From Stichopus chloronotus (lineage: Eukaryota; Echinodermata; Holothuroidea; Aspidochirotida; Stichopodidae), in the NCBI GenBank assembly GCA_021234535.1, contig CM037832.1, forward strand, positions 10,299,575 to 10,363,574: 64,000 bases of DNA, given 5' to 3'. The position numbers and the translations under genes were made by a program. Below, piece by piece: positions 53,317 through 64,000 of the stretch (positions are counted from its first letter, which is position 1; the number at the start of each line of letters is the position of its first letter). Under the pieces are notes generated by a model, which saw only the letters and a list, made by a program, of their open reading frames with translations, ran no database searches and had not been told where the DNA came from.

Positions 53317-53781
53317 ACAATTGATGCAACACGCTGTGTTATCCTCAATAGGATGCATAACAAGTGATGCAAGACGGTATATATCATCAACAGATGTAAA
53401 ACAATTAATCTAACACTCTATGTACAATCAACAGATTTAGAAGTATTAATGCAATACTCGCTGTATCATGAACTAACATGTATACGAATGGATGCAAAAG
53501 TCTGTGTATCCTAAACAGATGAAAATAAACAATTCATGCAACACTCTATGTATCATCAACAGATGAATACCAATTATTGATACGAGACTCTGCGTATCAT
53601 CAACATACGAGTCACAATTAATGCAACACTCTTATGTATCATCAACAGATGTATTGATACAACATTCTATGTATCCTATGTATCCTATCAATTGATGTAA
53701 CGCTCTTAGGTGTATCACGAACTGATGTTTACCAATTATTGATACAACACTCTGCGTATCATCAACAGATGCTTACCAATT
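53317..53781. repeat. Minisatellite, about 43-bp unit, about 11 diverged copies
   Basis: The unit is close to AATTGATGCAACACTCTGTG followed by TATCATCAACAGATGTTTACC. Recognisable copies start near 53328, 53368, 53409, 53452, 53494, 53538, 53582, 53622, 53659, 53696 and 53742. Copies differ at many positions and in length, so the array is old. Confidence 0.92.
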
Positions 53782-53879
53782 GACAAAGTTTTTTTTGTGT
53801 ATCTATACGACAGATTGCTTTCTGTACACGATACTGAGATCAACCGTACCTGAGAGAAATTTACCGATGACAAGTTTTA

Positions 53880-54116
53880 TTGAAGATTTTGGGCAGTCGG
53901 GGGGTAGAAGGGGGATGTTGGAGACGAAAAACTGTCATCGTTTTATGGAATGTAACAGAAACTGCTGAGAACATTGTGTGGAAAGTTGTCACACCAAACA
54001 GGAAGTTTGAATTTACAGAAGCAGCTGATAACAAGTACCTATCCTACTTCAATTCTGAACTATTTTTACGAGTTGTCTATCATTTTATGGAGCCAAGTCC
54101 TTGTTTAAGACAATAG
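53880..54116 (+). CDS. Unassigned open frame, 78 codons, directly after the minisatellite
   Basis: The frame contains RKTVIVLWNVTETAENIVWK then VVTPNRKFEFTEAADNKYLS and ends PSPCLRQ. It has the look of a folded protein segment but starts at a TTG, has no clear acceptor and no recognisable family. It may simply be a chance frame in AT-rich DNA. Confidence 0.15.
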   Translation: MKILGSRGVEGGCWRRKTVIVLWNVTETAENIVWKVVTPNRKFEFTEAADNKYLSYFNSELFLRVVYHFMEPSPCLRQ

Positions 54117-55496
54117 AAGATAGGTTAACATAGTTGTTAAAGTTGACATCGAACTTTTTTTTTATCTCGGCAGATTTGGGTCACAAGTTTTTTTTTTTTT
54201 TCTTTTATTGAGTTGCCCATATTTGACAGGGGATATTGTTTTTTATGTCGGATTGTGACTTTGCAAATGCTACTTTCCAATGGAGAAGTCTCCCGTCTTC
54301 TTCCTAAACGACGCTGATAGGCCAAGATAGTTTCTAGTAACGGTTATTGCAAGGGGCTTCAGCTCTCATCCAATCAATCCTGAATGCAACATTGGATCCA
54401 ACAAAACAAAAGAACTGTTAATCAGATCTATATTTATATCCCTATATAAACGGCATTCATAAAAATATTATATGATATGTTTTTTAATATTTCGGCAACG
54501 AATAATGCGGATACAGTACTTTGTGACTATCGTATGTTGATAGTCGAAAATTTGTGGTATGTGACTTGGCAAAATGGCCGCCATGAAAGGGGATTCTAGT
54601 ATAACGCAACATTTTGTTCTTAGAAAAAGAAACAATGCAAATGGCAACTAACTTTTGGAGCTTACTTGGACGTAAAGCCAAATTTAGATGAAGTTACAAA
54701 CCCCTTTGTTTGTAAAGAGGTACATTAAAGTTCAGTAACCAGATTATTTGTGGAGGAAAGGAATTTATTTGACCTTTGATGGATACTATTCCGCAGTGCA
54801 ACCAACGCATGCCAGGCCTAACAGACACATCTAGTAGTAGTCAGGACGTTATTGACTGGTCACTGACCACTGAATCTGCCGTTCAAGGTACTATGCGAAC
54901 AATTGTGACGTAGTATCCCTAGCGACAGGTTCGCTAACCTTTTGTGTGATTGCTAAGGCGATTTCGCTATGTAGTCCCCCCAAAAAAGGCCGATTGTCCG
55001 CTAAATACTTCATAAGCTGGAAATGGTCAGTTCAAGCGTGAACTAAATCACGAAAACATCACATTCGAACTTCTTACGCTTTTTTTGAGCGTTCCGTCGC
55101 CCGGCCATCACTGTGAGTTGCCTTCCCGGCTTTGATCGGACTAGATCAACGGTTTCGTTGTTTTGATAAAGACACCGTGGGATCAACGTGTTACACTTTC
55201 CGGACGGTCGGTAACCTCTTTTCTATAGCTAAACAAATTCACAGTTATGAAATGATCCGGAAACTGACATCTAGTATGATTCAATTTTGACCCATTTAAG
55301 ATAAATACCCAAAGAAAAGTTAAGAAATAAGTAAAGGGGAAAAAAAGCGTAAAGACTGAGTTTTTTTCTTTTTTTTTAAAGGTTGAGACCCTCAAGAGAA
55401 ATAATTATGACTATTATAATACTATATTAAACATGAGAAATCATAGGAGCGAAACTTCAGTAGTCTTATTTGGATGTGTCAGAATATTATCACACT
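54117..55496. other. No gene seen
   Basis: AT-rich sequence with T-runs near 54152-54160 and 54188-54201. I recognise no repeat family or exon. Confidence 0.5.
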
Positions 55497-55684
55497 AAGT
55501 GGCGTAGATACCAGGGGGACCCCCTCACGACAAAGCCACCGTGCATCCCCCGCGACCCCTCTGTGGAAAGTTTAAGAATTTACAGTCTTATATGGTAGTT
55601 CTTTTATGAGTGAGAAAATGTATCCCCCCAGAAAAATTCTTTCCCCGCAGTATCGGTGCTCAAAAGATCCTTGTTATGCCACTG
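55497..55684. mobile_element. hAT-like MITE remnant, about 188 bp
   Basis: The left end reads AAGTGGCGTAG and the right end TTATGCCACTG. Together they fit the widespread hAT-type terminus CAGTGGCGTAG, with about 10 of 14 positions matching between arms. The interior begins with CCAGGGGGACCCCCTC, a composition common in these elements. The flanking 8-mers (ATCACACT and ACTACTTA) are too diverged to show a clean 8-bp target duplication. There is no transposase frame. Confidence 0.45.
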
Positions 55685-55994
55685 ACTACTTAGTTTGGAA
55701 ATCTCTTAAGTTGAGTGACCTTGAAATTTACTCATTTAACATTATATAATTAATCTCAAGTCCTTTTTGACATCAGATCCTCTCTTCAACGTAACGCCGA
55801 AACACTGAGACACTTTGAGGGGAAAAAGAAACGCCTTTTCCTACAAGTATCTTGTTAGAACATGGTCCATTACTCAGTGGGCGAAACAGTGTGTTCCATG
55901 TTACCTCAATAGTATTCTTCACCGCCCCCCTAGTTTGCATATTTCCCATGCTCTGAAACTCAGTATATTTCTTTATTTCATAAAAACATACCGG

Positions 55995-56028
<34 letters not shown>

Positions 56029-59000
56029 CACGCTGTTTTAGCTGAGTAACTGATTTATTTATCACCGAGTCAATAATTTCGCAGCTTACAGACGGTACAT
56101 GCAATATTGTGCATCATTAATATTCTTAGTTTTGTCTCGATACCAACATTACTCTCGAAGTGGTGTGATTAAGTAAACATAATATTTTGTACCGGTGTGT
56201 GTATTCATAACTTTCTTGCGTAAATGTTTTTATAGAGATACATATTATGTGTGTATGAGATACGTGTACATTAATGTAGTGCACACGTAAATTAAAAAAG
56301 AAAATCGTAAAGTAAGCGATACAGACACAACCCACGTGATGTTTCACGTGATCCTCGCTTAATTGTTGATTACATGACAAGTGAATCTTAGGCTAATTGC
56401 AGTAATGTACTTAAATATTTTACCAGCACGATCATCGGGAAGGAAAAGTTTGCTGAAGGAAAGAATAGGAAAAAGGACTTATCTGAAAGGAAACATGCAG
56501 AATTAAGACCTTATATATCTAACGTAATAGAAAAGGCCCAGCCATATTTTCCTCCAATACACTGCTTGCCAAGTTCGTTCATTCTCATTTCCATGGTACA
56601 CATTTTAAAAGCGATTGGTCGTCTTAGTAACGTTCCATGTGACGTCATACTTCTTTCTTTGATAACGCTCTGCATGCTCTTTTAGTAGTGTACTGTTGCT
56701 CTTTACACGAACTCGTGTACAGAGAATAATACTGTTATATATATTGTACGCACACGAGATACCGATGTTTCACTCCTACTTGCGAGTGACCGTACACCGG
56801 CTAGTGTCTGACGTCGGGGCAGAGGGTTATGTATTACAAGAGACTCGGAGATAAGATGGCAATAAGAATACCAATCACCTTTAAGCGCTCTCACTGAACA
56901 TTATTACCAACATGACGTCACTTGGAAATATTTAATCATGGAAAAAACATGGAAATATTGTATCTAAAATAATGAACCAAACATTGCTTAGACGTATCGT
57001 AAGTCTGGTGCATAACCTTAATTGCATACGACGTTTATAATCCAATACATGTCTCATGAAAGGTAGCAAACTGTTTGATTGACTCTCAGCCTGGACAAAG
57101 CGACACATCTCCTTTAAGTAGACATCAGCAAATATGTTCCACTTTGCTAGGACACAATCCAAAGTCGTTCATTGTCAAATTGAACATTATAGTAACAGCA
57201 GAAATAAAAGCAAAACAACTTTTGCCGGAGAAAGACGAGAAGGCGACACTGCATAAATCATGCGTTCTGAATGTGCGATATAACTCGATATGAATTAATT
57301 TTGGGCTGTACCAAACAGAAAGAAAAAGATGAGTTCGGAAAAAAGATAAATAACTTAAATGGATTAGTCCAGTTCGTTTTACTGTACAATCAACTTCTTG
57401 ACTCTTTTGATTGAGGCATTTCGTTTTTCCCTGCCTGTCTTGTCTTTTTCTTTATCTCTACTTCTCCTAGTATAATTCTTTGTTTTTTTTTTCTTTATGG
57501 TTATTCATCTTCCATGTGTGACGTCACCGATGATATTTGCGACTCAAAGAAGGCTAAGACACCTCCAATTTAATTACAAACTATCGTTTTTAATTTAGAA
57601 CTGCAGCGTGTCCCCGCATTCGTGCAACGCATCTCCTCGGCTCATTGATTGGTTCGGTTACAGGATGACCAGCTAAATCTTCTAATATGGAAAAGATAGC
57701 TTTGTCGAGATTGAACAAAAAAATAAAATAAAAAAAGGAGAGAAAGAATAGATATAAAGGGAGGGAGAGTGGGCGCCTTAGCGACAGGCCAATTTTCCCG
57801 CTCTTAATATTGGGAAAATTCTTTCAACTGGAATTTTACGTCATTGATTCAAAAAATTCAATTCCAGTATAGACGTCGGGATCAGTTAATAGCTCTACAA
57901 AATCCATATTTCCAATCGCATTGAAATGGTTATAATCACCTTCCCCGCCATCGATCGAACAACATCTGAGGACGAGGATTTCTAGTTAATATTTTCCCTC
58001 CTAAAAGAACGTACGGGCAGACGATACGAGCGCCATGCGTTGTGCAAGAACCATGTTACAATACAAGTCGGCTCCCTAGAACTACAACGCTCGATTAACT
58101 TTTTCTCTCCGGATTAGAAACCGAAATTTTTTTGAAAATTAAAAAAATTAGAAGACGCATTGAGAGCTGTTGGGCTCAGAAAGCGTGAAGGGATAGAATT
58201 GTTCCGCTACATTTGACAAACAGGCAGAATCGATCGCCAGGTGGATTTCGGCGTGTCAATTCGACCATCGAGAGAAAAAGTGGAAAAAGATATAGAATTT
58301 GGGGAATTGTGGAGACATTTGCAGACGGATCAATTGTAATACAGGGTGTCTTCCTCCGGGCAGTGAATAGAGGATCTCCTTAGCGCAGTAAACAAGATTC
58401 TTCTTGGTGCCGTGGCACTGCGATCGTTGCCACGACTGCAGTACATATTTAGGCGGGAAAAGTGGAACACGAACAGACGACCACAAAAAAAGAGGGCGTC
58501 ACAGGTGCGACCGATTTGAAAAATGGAATACACGATCCGAGTTAGGCCAAGTATTCTCTCAAGTTTCTCTTCAACTTAGTTCCATGCTTCAAGTTAAAGT
58601 ATTTCCAGCTGCCCTATTTAATGAAAATCTAAAAGTATCGAACTAATCTTTTTTTTTTCTTTTAGTTCACAGATATGGGTCTACTTATCTAACAGGCAAA
58701 TAAACTGTCGTCATGTCCGACACAGCCATTGCTATTTGTCCTTCATTCAGAGATTTAAGGGAATCAATGGAGATAGATATTGCAAGCTGAATGGCTCTTC
58801 GAAACACTGTAACCAAATAACAGCAACCTGTAGAGATGAACTATTACCTCTCCCCCGCCCCGCGCAACCCCCCCCCCTCGCTTTCGGACAGTTTGAAATA
58901 ATTGCAGAAAAAGACTGGAGCAGATAACAGAATTCAGCCAGACTCATACATCATCATTCGTCCGGAGAAACGCCCATGTGATTAATACACTGCAATTGCC

Positions 59001-59332
59001 AGTAGAGATATGGCAACTGTATATTTCTTTCTCTCTCTTTCTCTCTTTCTTTTTGTTTTCAGTTTGCTAACAAACAAGTTAGGATGAACTTCTTTATTTG
59101 TTTTGACAACTTTGCGGTAGCTCTCTAAGGGGTAGTTCTTGGATGCAATGCAAGAAATATCTTCAGCAAGTTGATTTTATTTAGCTAAAATACAGCAGAC
59201 AGAACGAGAAAAATTCACAGACAATAATACGGAAAGTCATAGAAAAAGGGACGCCAAAATGTCACGAATTGAATCCTCAATAAACTAGAATTTCCCGTTT
59301 GTCAAATACCAGAAAAAAGTAAACACTTAATA
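55685..59332. other. No gene identified
   Basis: Contents: an interrupted TA array at about 55994-56028, TGACGTCA at 56640, 56913 and 57519, and TCACGTGA at 56344. Both strands are open around 56932-57293, and again at 58256-58646 where a good minus-strand acceptor (TAAATATGTACTGCAG) precedes 58438. None has a recognisable domain. Confidence 0.45.
56640..57526. promoter_or_regulatory. Cluster of three CRE/ATF palindromes
   Basis: Exact TGACGTCA occurs at 56640-56647, 56913-56920 and 57519-57526, the densest group in the window. The first is preceded by G (GTGACGTCAT), and the third reads GTGACGTCAC. Such a cluster could mark a cAMP- or stress-responsive element, but no promoter or transcript can be tied to it. 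Confidence 0.3.
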
Positions 59333-59698
59333 ATGAAAAGATGTCGAAAGAAATTTCTGTCTCAACTTCATTTTCATCACTTAGTACATCTGCTATATAT
59401 TATATGGTTCAGTTTCAAATACATATGTACGGTGTGTTCACAAGTTCCTCTGGTTGAATGCGCCCTCTTGTTTCATCCTCGACTCCGCAATAGGTCTATA
59501 CGCTTTGTCCATAAAGGAGAAACTAGCTTCTTCTTCCTTTGGTTCCTGTTTTCCCTCCTGAACGTAAACACCGTGTACTCTGCACGAGCTATGCCGATAC
59601 AGCCATGCCAAACCAAGCATTCTTTCAAGGACCACACGTACTGCCACGGCTCTGCTGATATCAAACAGGCTTCGGAAGTTAGGGAGGTGGTAAAATGA
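59333..59698 (+). CDS. 121-codon ATG frame with late signal-like segment and TIMP-like cysteine spacing (speculative)
   Basis: One of the longest ATG-initiated frames here. Residues 1-60 are nondescript. Residues 65-82 are a hydrophobic Phe/Leu-rich segment ending SARA, like a signal peptide. They are followed by PCQTKHSFKDHTYCHGSADI and then KQASEVREVVK. Cys92 and Cys104 are 12 apart, and the YC-x-x-S-x-D-I pattern resembles the start of TIMP/netrin-like domains, but the CxC hallmark is absent and extra residues precede the first Cys. A donor-like GAG|GTGGTA lies just before the stop. All three overlapping frames, including minus-strand ones, are open, so coding status is doubtful. Confidence 0.18.
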   Translation: MKRCRKKFLSQLHFHHLVHLLYIIWFSFKYICTVCSQVPLVECALLFHPRLRNRSIRFVHKGETSFFFLWFLFSLLNVNTVYSARAMPIQPCQTKHSFKDHTYCHGSADIKQASEVREVVK

Positions 59699-61889
59699 TT
59701 CATATAAATAATTTTGATCACTGACCAGAAACATCTGAAATTACAGTTTACCATCCTATGCAGGCTAATTGCAGTAGAATCCTTTAATCCGGACTGTAAA
59801 CCGAAGATTGGCGAGGTCTTCCGCACGATGTGCTGATGTTGGTCAACAAGGGGGGTTAACTAAAATTCTCCATAATGGCTTTTTCATACAAGTAACGGTT
59901 ACTGTGTATTGCTGACGGAGGAAAGGGCTACCTTCCTAATCATGGACACCCGCCAAGGGTAATGGATAGACCCTGTTGGGCCTAATCACCTATATCTCAT
60001 ACACACAAGGTGTCTAGTACATTCTCATACACGTGCCACGGTTTCCCCAGTCCGGCGGCAGACAGAAAAGGGGAATGATAGAATAGAAAAAAGGAAAAGG
60101 GAAAGCGGAGAGGGGGGGGGAGGCTTTATGCGGGGAGCTGTATGTCTGTTGGATGGACGATAAGAGAAATTATAAAGGAGAGAAGAGCTGGTGAAGTGAA
60201 AGGGATACTGAACTGCGTGTAATGGGCTTAAATGTCCGGATGGGCCTTAGCAAGGGCTAGGTAATTGAGTAAACGTCCTGCGAAAGGGCCTGGCGCAAAG
60301 CTGCTCACATTACACGACCGCACACAAATCGGTATGGTACAAGTTCAACTGTAACATACACATTCATCGTCGTTGCATATATCATAGAGAATTGTCACGT
60401 GGTGTCCTTCGGTCACTCATACAGTACTTTATTACAGTGTTGAACAACATGTGAATATAAAAACTAATAAAGCTCAACGGGATAGGACCTTAAAGTTACA
60501 CCCCGCCCCATGCTCCCCAGTTTAATGTTACCACTTGCAGAAATATAAAGTGCAATATTCTTCCTCCTCTAGTGTGTGACATGTGAAGTTTTTGGGACTG
60601 AGAAAGTACAGAACTAAAAAGACAGTGCAAAAACAGAAGAAATCAGTCTAGGTTAGAAGGCGTCAGATGATGACTGGGGCTCTGCTACTATCTGCAAACC
60701 CATTTGAAAGTAAAAGTATACGGAATGATGTAGAATGCAGGTATGCGTAATTTAATGGATGCTGTCGGAATAACGTTTTCTTATCAGACCTTAGATCAGA
60801 AATAATCCGATATAGCTTAAAATTACAACCATGGCTAAACACCATCAGAGTCATTTGACAGCATGCAGGAAATGTGCAACTTGGATTTATGTATTCGAGC
60901 AAGTGACCCTTCTAATAAAGACCAAATGTATCTTAGCTTTTTTAGCGATACGAAACTTAATCTCTTTTCTTTTCTTTCTTTTTTTGCCTCATCTATAAAT
61001 AAGTGAAATTGGCAACATAAAGTTAACGCAAACGTATGCTACGTTAAGTAAACAAGATATTCAAGAATTTAGCAATGGCTGCAAACTCCCACTTTTTCTC
61101 TAAGCTATACACACACGCTTTGCATATTTATTTATTTCATTTACTGCAAACATACCACGTCACCTAAAAATGTTATAAACAATATATATATAACAGGCTC
61201 TTTTGATTGTCAAAAGTTAACTTATGTCTTTGTAAAAGAAGGCTTGAAGAGTTCAACCAATTGTTTACTTCGCAACTATATATCAATCTCTTGTGATTTA
61301 CACGTGTTTAAAATAAATAAAAGGATTTAAACTCAATTACAATTTCGAGAGTTCTGTCTCAGCCTTCCCGTCATTTATCAATTCTAAATTTGATCTCCGG
61401 ACCCCCTTCTTGCGCATCTGTTCAATATTTCAGCTTTCCGTTTCTAAAGAGGAAATGTTTCCGCGTTCTTCTTTCAAAGGTGATGATAAAAACTAGATTG
61501 AGAAAAATTAAATTAAAGGGTGATTTTCGTAAATAAAATGTTGAACTTTTCAAGACAGATTGAAAGTTTCGGTATCTCTTGCTCATCACGAAGTTGCGGG
61601 TTTATTTTTCTGTGTTCTCCCCATCTTGTGCTTTGTATGACATGTCTTCAAATTCATCAATAGCCTGGCGTTAAATTCGTCGGTGAAGAAGTGCGGTGTA
61701 AGTATAGAAAGACTTTTCGACGATTAGACTCTATTTGATTTAGACGCAGACCACGCTCACTGGGAGAAGGGAACGTGAGACAATGCCATTGTTTAGCAAG
61801 GATCAAAATGTTCCGAAATAAGTTATTGAGATAAAAGAACTTTGAAAGTGGGGTGTGGAATGTAAAGATGACAAGTGATTTGTCCCTAC
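59699..61889. other. No gene seen
   Basis: AT-rich sequence with a G-run near 60111-60120. Nothing is recognised. Confidence 0.5.
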
Positions 61890-61968
61890 CTCCGACTATC
61901 AATAACGATGAGTTTGATTTCCCCAGGAAAGTAGATCTTTTTCGCCTGCGACGGATGCTCGGTTGGTC
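61890..61968 (-). CDS. Candidate exon with dibasic RRRRKR stretch (unidentified)
   Basis: The minus strand holds the longest open frame of the window (61657-62070, 137 codons from a CTG), which crosses a C-run read as poly-Gly. Inside it, AATTTCAG precedes 61968 and GGAG|GTAGGG follows 61890. The exon would read DQPSIRRRRKRSTFLGKSN then SSLLIVG. RRRRKR-S resembles a furin-type processing site or a nuclear localisation signal. The acceptor lacks a pyrimidine tract (it is G-rich), so the call is weak. Confidence 0.18.
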
Positions 61969-64000
61969 CTGAAATTCACATATTCCCCCCCCCCCCCCCC
62001 ACCCTACCACCAGCAACCGTGCGACTACAATTGAAGTGATTAGATGGGACAATATATCATTGAATCGCAAGAGTACACCAAAAACATATACTCATCGATA
62101 AAGTATTTTCTTGAAGTGCTGTTTTCTGGATAATATTCAGACAGGATTTACTTTCATTTGGCAAATGTACACTTTGTAAAATTCTAGAATACGAATTAGC
62201 GTAAGTTACCGTAGGGTACCGTAAGTTACCGTAACCAAAACCGATCACACAATTAATCTCGAGCAACAGCAGAGATGAAGTCAATTGGGCTGACTTGTCA
62301 AACTAATGAGCGACCCCTTTGCCGACGGTATCCAAAACATTGGCAAGAGTTCTCATACAAAGCAATTGATGAATGTTATTTCATTATTGTGTAAACATTG
62401 ACCAGACTGAGACAGCAATGACAACTTCAGCCAAACAAAAGGCTGTGTACCTCATAAGTGCTATGACGTCACGATCTAAGTAAATGACCGTGAGCCACCT
62501 TTCCACTTTCACAATGTAGTCTTGAAAAGAAATGTTACAGAGGGCGTGCATCATTTCAACTCTGAAATGAAACTGCAGTAATATGACGGTTCTGCCTCTT
62601 GCCCACTGAATTTTCACGAACTGATTAGTGATTCTCACAGGTGGTGTAGGTTTAATATTTCATATAGGATACATTGGTGCTCGTGCAATACAAACTGGAT
62701 GCTTAGTATCTGTGTATGAATTCATTGGTCACAAATGTAGTTGTCGTGAAAAAGACATTCATAATTTCCTGTGCAAAGCATGCAGCTAGATTATGGATAT
62801 ATCCGACATTGCTGAAATTTCAACTAAAGCATCCGTAATTAATCCAAACACTAACAAAAAAACGCCCAGTTTGAATTTCCTAAGAGTAGAACACACATTT
62901 CAGAAATAAGGTTTTCAGTTAACTGAGAAACTTTGTGGACTAAACTTCTGAGCTGTTGAGGCAAGTTTCTGCATGAGAATCTTTACTCGATGAATAAGCT
63001 ATTCATGTTTGGTTCATTCTATGGTGTCTCTACTATGCATACGTACACACAAAGAAATACTTTCACAACGTACAGATACCATATGCCTGACACAAAAGAG
63101 ATTATTATGACCCATGATATCTAATTGGTACTGGTTGGTCGTTGCGCCATTGGTTTCATAGATATGACTGCTACGGTCGTGGAACAGAGTGTGAGGACCA
63201 ATCAATTCATCGTTTATAAAAGAAGGTTATGACTTGGCCAATAATATCGATGCTTCTATTAAGGACATCTGTGTGATGATCTGACATCGTATACAAATAT
63301 CCTTTTGAATATAGGCTACTGTACAAAAAGTAACAATACTGTCTATACTAACATCCAGTGCCACCGTCACAATACAAGAACATTGACGCTGAGGATGAGC
63401 ATGTATCTAGCAGATTCTTAATGCCAGAAAATGGCCTACACTAAGGCAGTTTTTTATGTTAAAGGTAGTGCATTCAACCTTATCCTACGCAACGGATACT
63501 ATTAGTCTTGCTCACGTTAGTGTCCCTCTGACCGCGTTAAAAGGACTTTATATATAGGTCAAATACATACATATTGCCCCTTTCACCACACGATTACAGC
63601 TGCTTTGCCGAGTTATCATTCATTGCACTCAATGTTATATATCAGGTTAGACGATTCAGCCAACGAATATGAAAGACTGATGATAAAATCAGCACATCGG
63701 ATCGAATACTAAGAACGCCGTCCGACATGATGACTTTTTCTTCAGTCTTGCATTACTTCGAACCGTCTACCAGGCATCCAATGAAGAGAAAATGTCAACG
63801 AAAAACAGAGTAGTTCCCATGGAAATTCCCTCCTAGTCTATTATGAGTGAGGTACTTTCATTCAATGGTACGTCATTTCTTCTGATAACATTCACTGACG
63901 TCACGATTTTCTGACATTTTTCTGCTAACACTGCGTTAAGGGTTAAAGAAACACATGATCAGTCTTGACATTGTAAGTGATACAAAGTGGCTACATTTAA
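61969..64000. other. No gene identified; short GTAAGTTACCGTA tandem
   Basis: A 16-C run lies at 61985-62000. GTAAGTTACCGTA occurs in two close copies at about 62200-62238. The minus-strand frame 62384-62638 (84 codons, GTG start, hydrophobic end) is unassigned. TGACGTCA octamers occur at 62464 and 63896. The last kilobase shows nothing recognisable. Confidence 0.5.

Noticed and set aside
56932..57293. Protein-like frames on both strands
   Set aside because: Both strands read equally well and neither has a recognisable family. The putative splice donor is poor, so strand and coding status cannot be supported.
61856..61868. TGGAATGTAAAGA, identical to the first 13 bases of microRNA miR-1
   Set aside because: The match stops after 13 bases and no complementary arm lies in the preceding 60 bases, so no precursor hairpin can form.

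Overview
This window looks like non-coding DNA from an animal nuclear genome. It is AT-rich (roughly 60-65% by eye) and full of microsatellites, homopolymer runs and diverged repeats. No open frame exceeds about 140 codons, and there is no operon-like packing, ribosome-binding pattern, rRNA, tRNA or CRISPR array. The repeat style (long TA arrays, GAT and CAA triplet tracts, repeats built from TGACCTTTGACCT, TTAA-flanked and hAT-like miniature transposons, a LINE tail) fits a marine invertebrate deuterostome such as an echinoderm. That assignment is a weak inference from memory of such sequence. The window is most simply read as intergenic or intronic.

Layout. 1-10 kb: simple repeats (TA array at 888, an 18-bp TGACATCA tandem at 2024, CAA at 3535, a GAT-rich tract at 6040) and one possible terminal exon at 5714. 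10-20 kb: a 50-bp tandem at 10.7 kb, the clearest coding fossil (a LINE reverse-transcriptase C-terminus at 11756), a long pyrimidine tract at 14.6 kb, a CpG-rich miniature transposon with perfect 21-bp inverted ends at 16958-17282, a roughly 304-bp tandem loaded with nuclear-receptor-like half-sites at 17.5-18.2 kb, and a candidate minus-strand exon at 18689-18800. 20-32 kb: mostly empty, with candidate exons at 23.7, 25.9 and 29.9 kb, a 23-bp minisatellite at 27.9 kb and a TTAA-flanked miniature transposon at 31625-31795. 32-48 kb: candidate exons at 34.5, 38.9, 39.6 and 47.9 kb, a pair of diverged copies of a roughly 370-bp repeat at 39.06 and 41.1 kb, and a perfect DR1 element at 43016. 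48-64 kb: a 152-bp TA array beside a 26-bp perfect palindrome, an 11-copy minisatellite at 53.3 kb, a hAT-like miniature element at 55.5 kb, and two speculative coding stretches (59.3 and 61.9 kb).

No complete gene can be assembled. The candidate exons lie on both strands and do not form a phase-compatible chain, so several are probably false. The most unusual window-wide signal is a strong excess of two palindromic octamers: 17 exact TGACGTCA (CRE/ATF type; about 0.8 expected from base composition) and 8 exact TCACGTGA (E-box type; about 0.8 expected). The counts were made by eye.
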